Shown here: piece by piece, positions 8,769 through 15,007 of the stretch
Layout: the number at the start of each line of letters is the position of its first letter
Position numbering within the stretch: the first letter of the stretch is position 1
Assembly: GCA_028527945.1 (NCBI GenBank)
Contig: JAQQAK010000449.1
Span: 1 to 22,964 of the forward strand
Length of the DNA stretch: 22,964 nucleotides
Direction of reading: 5' to 3'
Origin: Spirochaetaceae bacterium
Lineage (GTDB): Bacteria; Spirochaetota; Spirochaetia; UBA9216
Translations under genes and position numbers: made by a program
The notes under the pieces: model-generated
Databases searched by the model: none
What the model saw: only the letters and a program-made list of their open reading frames with translations
Told to the model about the DNA's origin: nothing

Positions 8769-9623
8769 TCATAATTTTTTTGTTTTATCCAAGAGTTCAA
8801 GTTTACTGCCTGTCCCGGTTTTTTTATATATCCGAGCGGCATGAGTTTTTACAGTCTGAAGAGAAATAAACAAGGTATCACCAATATCCTGATAACTTTT
8901 GCCTTTAACTAAAAGCAAAGCGACCTCACATTCACGTTTTGTTAAGCCAAAATTTTCCATAGAAGTAACAAGATCTTTTTCACCAAAACGGTTTTCAGGT
9001 TTAGCAAATTGGGGAATTTCAGGAAGAAGCATCATGACATTTACCCAAAAATAGACTATAGGAATAAAAATATAGCCCTTTGAGATGGGAAAAAGAATAT
9101 CAAAAAATATCATTAAAATAACGAGAATAATCACTATAAAAGAAAGGATATTATTGACCTTTTTCTCAAACAAATCAGGAGTCTTATTTTTAGTTAAAAG
9201 ACAAATCATTGAATAGATAATACAGCATGACATTACAATTAAAACTAAAAGCATTGTTGATTCACGATAAATTATCTGGAGGATAAGTAAGACCAGTCCT
9301 ATTATGGCAAAAGGAATATCCCGATAGATAGTTGGTCCTTCAACCACCGTAGTATGAACATATATTGGCAACGCTCCAGCAAGTGCAGCAGAAAAATAAA
9401 GGCCGATGTGACCAGCATAATTAGCATTTTCTGAACCAAAAATATATAAAAGCTCCATATTTGACAGAGAAAGGATTACTCCTCCAAAAGAAAGCAGAAA
9501 AATAATCTTTTTTATGTCAGTCTGTTCTCTGTTCCTGATAAATAGCAAAACAGCAACTGATAACCTGACAACACCGGCAGTATAGGCAATAAACCAAAGA
9601 ATCAAATGAGTAATTTCCACCAT
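8769..9623 (-). CDS. membrane-anchored LuxR-family transcriptional regulator
   Basis: 284 residues: about seven hydrophobic helices over residues 5-200, a short linker, then a LuxR/GerE helix-turn-helix from about residue 227. The helix-turn-helix shows LTKRECEVALLLVKGKSY, then SLQTVKTHAARIYKKTGTGS, with the conserved Glu, Gly, Thr-Val-Lys-Thr-His and Lys positions. The architecture suggests a one-component regulator that senses something in or across the membrane and binds DNA directly; there is no receiver or periplasmic sensor domain. No Shine-Dalgarno sequence precedes the ATG; instead TATAAT lies three bases upstream, so the message may be leaderless. Target genes are unknown; deoB downstream is a candidate by position only. 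Confidence 0.82.
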   Translation of the reverse strand: MVEITHLILWFIAYTAGVVRLSVAVLLFIRNREQTDIKKIIFLLSFGGVILSLSNMELLYIFGSENANYAGHIGLYFSAALAGALPIYVHTTVVEGPTIYRDIPFAIIGLVLLILQIIYRESTMLLVLIVMSCCIIYSMICLLTKNKTPDLFEKKVNNILSFIVIILVILMIFFDILFPISKGYIFIPIVYFWVNVMMLLPEIPQFAKPENRFGEKDLVTSMENFGLTKRECEVALLLVKGKSYQDIGDTLFISLQTVKTHAARIYKKTGTGSKLELLDKTKKL

Positions 9624-9689
9624 TTAATTATAACATAATTTAAAAAGCAGGATAAGATTGATAGGCAAACTTAAAGCTGTACCCAAAAA

Positions 9690-10511
9690 TCAGAGATTAG
9701 TATTATTTTTAGGTAAATAATGCCGGCTAAGCCAGCGGGTTAAACCATCCAACCCAGGAAAAAGAACTCGCTCTGTCATATTAGCCTGATCCAATTTATC
9801 ACGAACCTCCCATTTAAGCTCACTTGGAATAATAATTCGTTTAAACAAATGAGGATGATCAGCTAGCCAGTTATTCAAATCTCGTGTAGGATCTGACATT
9901 ACAGAAAAGAAGGCAAATTGGTTAACAATACGCTCATCAATAGAAGGAGGTTCAAAAAACAATACTAAATCAGAAGAGAGTTTATCGTATTCTTTTATAT
10001 CATCAATTCCCCCTCCCAAAGCCCTGTCAAGCATTCCTATAGTAAAAGCGTTGGAGCCAACATCATTCATTACATCAATGAGGGGAGGAGGTAACATTTT
10101 ATTTACAGCTACATAATCAACACACCAAATAGCAGCATCCTTATCGTATTTATCAGTTTCTACAGTAGCAAAATGCAAAGCAACAAATGGAGAATAAGTC
10201 CAGTCAAGCAAACGCGTTGGAAGACCATGATGTTGTGCCAAAGTTATCCAATGCCAGATAGATGAGGCTCTCTTTACATCTTCAAGGGGAGCATACTTCT
10301 GAAAATTTCGAATAAGATGATATTCCAGATTCTTATTATTACCACAAAGTCTTATAAAACTTGTTTCCAATCCATATGATTTATCAGCCACTCCTCTATA
10401 GGCAAAATCCGAACGGTAACGGCTAATCTGGGAATTCCATGAATCCGCAAAAAGTATATCACTAAGCTCACTCCAGCTTTCAGCAACATAATCACTTCCC
10501 TTCTGCTTCAT
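9690..10511 (-). CDS. FRG-domain protein
   Basis: 273 residues with no signal peptide or membrane segment, so probably cytoplasmic. It has the FRG domain hallmarks: FAYRG near residues 36-40 and QHHGLPTRLLDW at 93-104 followed by SPFVALHFA. The rest (for example LVLFFEPPSIDERIVNQFAFFSV and the acidic WLADHPHLFKRIIIP stretch) fits the long form of the family. The biochemical role of FRG proteins is not established; they are patchily distributed and often found in accessory regions. AGGAGA is seven bases before the ATG and a promoter is visible upstream. It is flanked on its 5' side by a repeat-rich non-coding region, which fits insertion as an accessory gene. Confidence 0.82.
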   Translation of the reverse strand: MKQKGSDYVAESWSELSDILFADSWNSQISRYRSDFAYRGVADKSYGLETSFIRLCGNNKNLEYHLIRNFQKYAPLEDVKRASSIWHWITLAQHHGLPTRLLDWTYSPFVALHFATVETDKYDKDAAIWCVDYVAVNKMLPPPLIDVMNDVGSNAFTIGMLDRALGGGIDDIKEYDKLSSDLVLFFEPPSIDERIVNQFAFFSVMSDPTRDLNNWLADHPHLFKRIIIPSELKWEVRDKLDQANMTERVLFPGLDGLTRWLSRHYLPKNNTNL

Positions 10512-10533
10512 AAATTATTCTCCTACTGATACC

Positions 10534-10561
10534 AGTATAATATAAGGAAAGAAATCATCAA
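10534..10561 (-). promoter_or_regulatory. promoter of the FRG gene
   Basis: On the minus strand TTGATG (10561-10556), a 16-base spacer and TATACT (10539-10534) make a sigma-70 type promoter. A start site near 10527 would leave a short leader containing the AGGAGA of the FRG gene. Confidence 0.5.
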
Positions 10562-10609
10562 TCTTAAAACTGCTGCCAGAAGATTTTTAACGAAAAAATT
10601 ATATCCAAT

Positions 10610-10762
10610 GAGGCTCTTTCAAAACTTAGGAAGTTTTGAAAGAGCTACCATAATGTAAATGAAGAAATTTTAACAACTTTTTATGCTATACATAATTATC
10701 TAATGTTGTTGAAATTTCTTCAAAGCCTCTTTACAACCCCACCGGGGTTTTGAAAGAGGCTC
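10610..10762. mobile_element. 153-bp MITE-like element built from three hairpins
   Basis: The ends are inverted copies: GAGGCTCTTTCAAAAC at 10610-10625 and its complement with one mismatch at 10747-10762. Both borders are followed outward by CAAT (10606-10609 and 10763-10766), a possible 4-bp target duplication. Inside are three consecutive stems. The first is 10613-10627 with 10631-10645, 15 bp perfect with a 3-base loop. The second is 10661-10677 with 10705-10721, 16 of 17 pairs. The third is 10724-10732 with 10753-10761, with an inner AACCCC/GGGGTT stem. No transposase is present, so it would need one elsewhere. A family of intergenic palindromic repeats is the alternative reading. Confidence 0.5.
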
Positions 10763-10766
10763 CAAT

Positions 10767-10950
10767 AGCAACAAAAATCTCTTAAATCAACCACTCCGCA
10801 GCAGAGCTCCGAAGTGTTGTTGGTTCTGCAAGGAATGGGTTTAGACGGTCGCCGCTTTCTACCCAACACAAAAATACTCTTTCCAAATAGAAGATTCCGC
10901 ATGTAGAATCCTGCTAAAGCAGGGTGGGGGATTAAACCTTCCCAGCGAAT
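10767..10950. repeat. GC-richer structured non-coding block
   Basis: This block is clearly richer in G and C than its surroundings and full of small inverted repeats: GATTC/GAATC (10893-10897 with 10906-10910), CCTGCT AA AGCAGG (10910-10923), and an imperfect stem around the ACTCCG...CGAAGT pair near 10790-10822. A 60-codon minus-strand frame (10902-10720) runs through it into the adjacent hairpin element. It lacks a ribosome binding site and has an odd, Arg/Cys-rich composition, so I do not call it a gene. The block is probably a dispersed intergenic repeat or a structured RNA; the sequence alone does not decide. Confidence 0.35.
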
Positions 10951-10954
10951 AAAA

Positions 10955-11031
10955 AATCACCCGAAAGTACTACATCAAAAAATAATAATCACCCGAGTTC
11001 TCGATTTTAATACATCAAAAATTGAGTAAAA
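10955..11031 (+). promoter_or_regulatory. region upstream of the Omp85-like gene with paired direct repeats
   Basis: AATCACCCGA occurs at 10955-10964 and 10987-10996; TACATCAAAA occurs at 10971-10980 and 11011-11020. The motifs alternate in the same order in front of the plus-strand barrel gene, as expected for a duplicated regulator site, though a simple tandem duplication would look similar. No convincing -35/-10 pair was found. Confidence 0.3.
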
Positions 11032-11064
11032 ATGACAGCATCAATGACCAAAAGGAGAGAGATT

Positions 11065-12270
11065 TTGTTTTTACAGAAAAAAACAGCAGCAGTAATACTT
11101 ATAACCATTCTTGCAAGTGCCAGTATTTTTGCAGAAAACAATAAAGTAACAATAAGTCGGATAAAACTTGAGATAGACAATGCAAGATATACATGGGACG
11201 AAAGCTTTCCGGAAGATAAAGAGGACGTGAGAATCTCTCCTAAGGCAGTATTTTCATTTACTGAGCTAAAACCTGGAATAGAGATTTCTGAACAGAAACT
11301 CGAAAAAAAAGTAAAAATATTTGAAACAAGACTCAATGAGTCAGGGCTGTTTTATACCGCCTCAGTTAATATAATTCCTCCAAAAAGGAATCCACAAAAA
11401 CGAACAATTGTTGTAAAGGTTATGACAGGCTTCTTTCTTCGCTTTGGCGGAGGAAACGCCTATGGGTACCTTGGAAACATGGTTACAGGCGGAAGACGTG
11501 CTGAATGGGGAATAACTGCCGGGGCAAACTTTGCAGGTATTAATTTTGTCTTAAGAAATGCCTTTAACCATGGTATTTATCTTAACCCGTATATCTACTA
11601 TAAGAACCATCTACTAAGAAGTTCGGATTTAAAATATCATAAATTCAGAGCTGGCTCAGATTTTGGAAAATATTTAACACCTGACTTACTGACAGGTGTT
11701 GGCTTTGAAACAGAAACTCATTTTTATCCTGAACTATCCAGCACTCCAGACTTTGATTACACAATAACACCTTTTATTTACCTTACAATTCCAGGGACAA
11801 GTTTTTTTTCCAGCGAAATAAAGCTGAAAGGGCCAATGATCTTTACGCAAGGGACCTTTATACCGTCAATATTTGCAAAAGTAAATGCCACAGAAGAGAT
11901 AGGACTCTTTACTTTAATTCAAACAGGGGGACTTCACTACCTTTGGGGAAACAGAGACTCTTCATTGCTTGAACAATATTTAAGGGTACTGCCAACAGAA
12001 ACCTCTGTATTTGGAAGCCTTGAGGCCGCACTAAGCATATTTGATACTACCCTCTTTTCAATAATGGAAACAGAACTTGAAGTATTTATCTTTGGAGAGG
12101 CAGGAAGCATCAATAATTATGGAAGCGGCTTACAGCCAATAATATACTCGGCAGGCTCAGGACTTCGCCTGGCACTAAAAACACCAGTATTCACAACAAT
12201 AGAACTCTATTTGAACACAAATAATGCAGGATCCAGTTTATTGGGTTTCAGAATAATTGGTGATTACTAA
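11065..12270 (+). CDS. short Omp85-like outer-membrane barrel protein with one POTRA domain
   Basis: I choose a TTG start at 11065. GGAG lies seven bases upstream and the product (402 residues) then begins with a clean signal peptide: FLQKK, a hydrophobic stretch, and a cut after SIFA. The frame is open back to an ATG at 11032, which lacks a binding site and would bury the signal. After the signal, FTELKPGIEIS, an amphipathic helix, LNESGLFYTASVNI and TIVVKVMTGF make one POTRA-like domain. Alternating aromatic/hydrophobic strands follow to the C-terminal GFRIIGDY. FIFGEAGS near the end resembles the conserved Omp85 strand motif. BamA is about twice as long, so this is a small homologue. Role unknown: a minor assembly factor, secretion pore or surface protein. 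Confidence 0.62.
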   Translation: MFLQKKTAAVILITILASASIFAENNKVTISRIKLEIDNARYTWDESFPEDKEDVRISPKAVFSFTELKPGIEISEQKLEKKVKIFETRLNESGLFYTASVNIIPPKRNPQKRTIVVKVMTGFFLRFGGGNAYGYLGNMVTGGRRAEWGITAGANFAGINFVLRNAFNHGIYLNPYIYYKNHLLRSSDLKYHKFRAGSDFGKYLTPDLLTGVGFETETHFYPELSSTPDFDYTITPFIYLTIPGTSFFSSEIKLKGPMIFTQGTFIPSIFAKVNATEEIGLFTLIQTGGLHYLWGNRDSSLLEQYLRVLPTETSVFGSLEAALSIFDTTLFSIMETELEVFIFGEAGSINNYGSGLQPIIYSAGSGLRLALKTPVFTTIELYLNTNNAGSSLLGFRIIGDY

Positions 12271-12284
12271 AATATCGAAATTAT

Positions 12285-12402
12285 AGGAGGAACGATAAAA
12301 AAGGCGTCCATGACTTTTTATCACCTTTTAGTTGCTACACAACTAAGGCTCTCGCCTTCCATGGCGAGCCTCTAACGCAAAGTTTTTTTAGGAGAGAAAA
12401 TA
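12285..12402 (+). promoter_or_regulatory. three-hairpin leader with orphan Shine-Dalgarno before the TPR gene
   Basis: An AGGAGG at 12285-12290 has no start codon at normal distance. After it come three stems in a row. GATAAAAA/TTTTTATC is at 12294-12301 with 12315-12322. TTAGTTG/CAACTAA is at 12328-12334 with 12340-12346, extended by CC/GG. CTCGCC/GGCGAG is at 12351-12356 with 12363-12368, extended by AGG/CCT. An ATG at 12310 opens a 21-codon frame ending at 12375. The true binding site AGGAG of the TPR gene follows. This could be a regulatory leader, a processing site or another intergenic repeat. Confidence 0.4.
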
Positions 12403-13113
12403 ATGAAGAACAAGGGAATAATTCTAATGGTTTTATTTATCATTACAGCTTTTCAGCTTTCAGCAGAGCAGGCAAAATACCAACCGGACGGGAAGGTTCT
12501 TAACAAAGCCTCCAATATTGAGAGTGAAAAAGATATGAATAATTTTCTTGCAGCACTCGATAAAAAAAATCCATGCTATGAAATCTATTACGGTATCTGC
12601 TTGCATAATATATCAAGAACAGATGCAGAAATAGCTGCTAAAGCGGTAGACGTTCTTGAAGCAGCCTATGAAAAAACAGAAAATCCCATTGCGCTGGGAT
12701 ACCTTGGCAGCGCAATCAGTATAAAGGCAGGAATAGCTTCTGAAGCTGGCAATTTTATATCCGCAACTGGGCTGCTATCAAAGGGGCTTAACAAGCTGGA
12801 CGAAGCAGTAAATCTAATGCCTGATTCAGACACTCTGCGTTTTCTTAGAATTTTTAATTCATTTGATGTTACAGAAACCTCTCCAGTTTCAAGAATAAAA
12901 TTCGTAAGAGAAGATATTGCCTGGATGGAAAAAAGGATGGAAGGAAGTCCCAAAAGTGAGATTGCATACCTGTCTTTGGCAAAGGGAAAACTTGACCTTA
13001 TAGACAAGGATTATGATGCAGCCTTCGCTCATCTTGAAGATGCTATAAAAACAGCACCTGAAAGCTCAGCAGCAAAGCAGGCTGATGAGATTCTATGGGA
13101 ATTGGAAGAATGA
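12403..13113 (+). CDS. periplasmic TPR-like protein
   Basis: 236 residues with a signal peptide (KNKG, hydrophobic IILMVLFIITAF, cut after QLSA). The mature part is helical. It has TPR-like pairs such as ALGYLGSAISIKAGIA, LSKGLNKLDEAVNLMPDSDTLRFLR, and near the C-terminus the canonical AYLSLAKGKL with YDAAFAHLEDAIKTAPES. TPR proteins act as binding scaffolds. It heads a run of four plus-strand genes and may organise the envelope complex they encode. AGGAG lies nine bases before the ATG. Two Cys residues in NPCYEIYYGICLHN could form a disulfide or accept electrons from the CcdA-like neighbour, which is speculation. Product family: none named beyond TPR. Confidence 0.75.
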   Translation: MKNKGIILMVLFIITAFQLSAEQAKYQPDGKVLNKASNIESEKDMNNFLAALDKKNPCYEIYYGICLHNISRTDAEIAAKAVDVLEAAYEKTENPIALGYLGSAISIKAGIASEAGNFISATGLLSKGLNKLDEAVNLMPDSDTLRFLRIFNSFDVTETSPVSRIKFVREDIAWMEKRMEGSPKSEIAYLSLAKGKLDLIDKDYDAAFAHLEDAIKTAPESSAAKQADEILWELEE

Positions 13114-13193
13114 AACAACTGAAATACAAGGTTCAATTGCTTCACGTATTTAACCCGCCATCTGTGGCAGAAGGAAACACACAAGGAGAATAA
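13110..13193 (+). CDS. possible 27-residue small ORF between TPR and CcdA-like genes
   Basis: An ATG overlapping the TGA of the TPR gene (ATGA) opens 27 codons that end two bases before the next gene's ATG, filling the gap exactly. The product would be MKQLKYKVQLLHVFNPPSVA and seven more polar residues. There is only a poor purine stretch (GGAAGA) close to the start, and the frame contains the next gene's AAGGAG. No family is recognised. The overlap geometry favours coupling, but chance is quite possible. Confidence 0.22.
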   Translation: MKQLKYKVQLLHVFNPPSVAEGNTQGE

Positions 13194-13195
13194 TT

Positions 13196-13813
13196 ATGTT
13201 TAGCGCGTTTATTACAGGGCTTTCAACAGGACTGTACTGTGTAACAACCTGTCTGCCTTTAATACTACCCTTTTCACTATCCGAGGACAGAAGTCAAGCT
13301 GGCAGAATTCGAAGTATTCTGCTGTTTATGGCAGGAAGATTAGTCGGCTATGTAACAGTTGGAATAATATTGGGTCAACTGGGAGCCTTTGCCGTCAGTT
13401 ACCTTAATCCTCATACAGCTATAATACTGAAACGTATATCTTATCCTGTTGCTGGAATAATTCTTCTGGCAGCAGGTCTTCTTTACGGCTTTCCACATCT
13501 CAAGTTCTGCTCAGTATACAAAAAGATATATAAACCGGAAATATCGGCCGCAGTGCTTGGTATAGTTACAGCCTTCAGCCTGTGCCCTCCGTTCTTCGCT
13601 GCAGCGGCCAGAGCTTTTGGAGAGCAGTCTACAATTTCTGGAGGAATGTACTTTTTTATATTCTTCCTTGGGACAAGCGTCTGGTTTCTTCCATTATTTG
13701 GCGCAGGATATCTGAACCGCGTCATAAAGCCGCTCAGAATAATTTCAAGAACAGCCATGATACTTATTGGCGGGTATTACCTGATCTTCATGGGCATACT
13801 GGGCTCATTTTAG
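13196..13813 (+). CDS. CcdA/DsbD-like membrane thiol protein (DsbD_2 / TauE-SafE-like family)
   Basis: 205 residues, six hydrophobic helices, close in length to CcdA and to the DsbD_2 family. Two Cys-Pro motifs sit in the first and fourth helices, as in proteins that pass reducing equivalents across the inner membrane: CVTTCLPLILPF near residues 15-26 and SLCPPFFAAAARAFG near residues 128-142. A GAGRLVGY-type motif (MAGRLVGYVTVG) is also typical. In this cassette it may feed electrons or disulfide exchange to the periplasmic partners. Database names for this family vary (sulfite exporter, cytochrome c biogenesis, urease accessory), so substrate naming is unsafe. AAGGAG precedes the ATG; 15 bp separate it from the next gene. 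Confidence 0.75.
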   Translation: MFSAFITGLSTGLYCVTTCLPLILPFSLSEDRSQAGRIRSILLFMAGRLVGYVTVGIILGQLGAFAVSYLNPHTAIILKRISYPVAGIILLAAGLLYGFPHLKFCSVYKKIYKPEISAAVLGIVTAFSLCPPFFAAAARAFGEQSTISGGMYFFIFFLGTSVWFLPLFGAGYLNRVIKPLRIISRTAMILIGGYYLIFMGILGSF

Positions 13814-13828
13814 GAGGAGAGGAATAAA

Positions 13829-15007
13829 ATGCTTACCAAAAACAAGACAAACTTAATTGAATATATTGTAAAAATAATTCCGATGGCTATTATGATGTGG
13901 ATAATCTACTTCTTCACGATTGATCCACACAATGGATTGGCTACCGCAGCTTCATGGATATATGGGCTCTATCTTTGCTGCTTGTATGCTCTTATGCTCT
14001 TTACCAAAAGAACAGCCTTATACCGGAGAATCTTTTTTATAAGCTTTGCGCTGATGTTCTTTCCAACCTTTATTATAAACCTTATTGAAACAAGAGGACG
14101 TATGGGCCTGAGCGAAGCTGATATTGTTAATACAGAAACACCATTCTGTCACATTGTTATTCCAATAACGGTAATCCAGGCAGCACTAAGCAAAACAATA
14201 ATCTTTCCGGCCAGACTCAGCGGGCATTACGCTTCAATTTACTCAATGCTGACCATCTGGCTTGCTACTTCAATAGTTCTGGGAAGAGGCTGGTGCTCAT
14301 GGGTCTGCTTCTACGGGGGATGGGAAGAGGGGACATCCAGACTATCAAAAAAGAAAAGATTAAATATAGATAAGCCGCCAGAGCAGCTCAGAACCTTTAA
14401 TTACGCGATGCTCCTGTTCCTCGTACTGGTGTCAGGCGTTACTGTATCGTCAATCTACTGTGAATGGTTTTGTCCTTTCAAACTGGTAACTGAGTACTCG
14501 GAGATAACAGATTTTAAAAGCTACCTTGCTACTATAATTTTTATATGCGCCTTCTTTGGACTGGTCGTTGTAATGCCATTTCTTACAAAAAAAAGGTTCC
14601 AGTGCTCAATATTTTGCCCATTCGGAGCCTTTCAGAGCATTGTTGATTACATAAGCATCTACCGTGTCAGCATCGATACAGACAAATGTAAGAAATGCGG
14701 AAAGTGTATAAGCATATGCCCCACCCTCTCAATGACAGAAGCTTGTTACAAAGAAACAGGACACCCTCTTCGCAGTTGTACAAAATGTGGAGAATGCATA
14801 GACAGCTGCCAGGCCGGAGCCATTTCATATGATTTCAATCACAGGAAGAGGGCAAGAAAAGAAAGCAGTAATCCCTTTATGATACTACTCTCTCCATCAA
14901 TACTTCTGCCATTCTCGGCATTTATTTTCAGCGTTATAATTTCTTCTAGCTTTGCGCCCAGTACAATCAAGCTTGCAATGATGGCACTTAGCGGAGGTAT
15001 CAAATGA
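13829..15007 (+). CDS. membrane-bound polyferredoxin, NapH/NosR-like
   Basis: 392 residues, about six to seven membrane helices plus a ferredoxin domain. Membrane-embedded Cys pairs typical of the NapH/NosR/RdxA group are GRGWCSWVC (156, 160), CEWFCPFK (211, 215) and CSIFCPFG (259, 263). Two [4Fe-4S] motifs follow: C287-x2-C-x2-C-x3-CP and C317-x2-C-x2-C-x3-C. The protein should carry electrons between the quinone pool or a cytoplasmic donor and the cell envelope. No NapG, nitrate reductase, nitrous oxide reductase or CxxCH haem protein is nearby, so this is not a standard Nap or Nos system. GGAGG precedes the ATG. Its TGA overlaps the next ATG (ATGA), implying a tight functional pair. Confidence 0.85.
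   Translation: MLTKNKTNLIEYIVKIIPMAIMMWIIYFFTIDPHNGLATAASWIYGLYLCCLYALMLFTKRTALYRRIFFISFALMFFPTFIINLIETRGRMGLSEADIVNTETPFCHIVIPITVIQAALSKTIIFPARLSGHYASIYSMLTIWLATSIVLGRGWCSWVCFYGGWEEGTSRLSKKKRLNIDKPPEQLRTFNYAMLLFLVLVSGVTVSSIYCEWFCPFKLVTEYSEITDFKSYLATIIFICAFFGLVVVMPFLTKKRFQCSIFCPFGAFQSIVDYISIYRVSIDTDKCKKCGKCISICPTLSMTEACYKETGHPLRSCTKCGECIDSCQAGAISYDFNHRKRARKESSNPFMILLSPSILLPFSAFIFSVIISSSFAPSTIKLAMMALSGGIK

Noticed and set aside
10720..10902. 60-codon minus-strand ORF in the repeat block
   Set aside because: No Shine-Dalgarno, odd Arg/Cys composition and its end is inside the hairpin element; treated as part of the repeat, though copies elsewhere should be checked.
10560..11030. tRNA, SRP RNA, tmRNA or CRISPR array in the long non-coding region
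   Set aside because: No T-loop/acceptor pattern, no SRP core and no regularly spaced repeats; only inverted repeats and one pair of direct repeats were found.
13582..13827. Plus-strand ORF in another frame of the CcdA-like gene
   Set aside because: It is fully covered by the CcdA-like gene, whose helices and Cys-Pro motifs are clear in its own frame.
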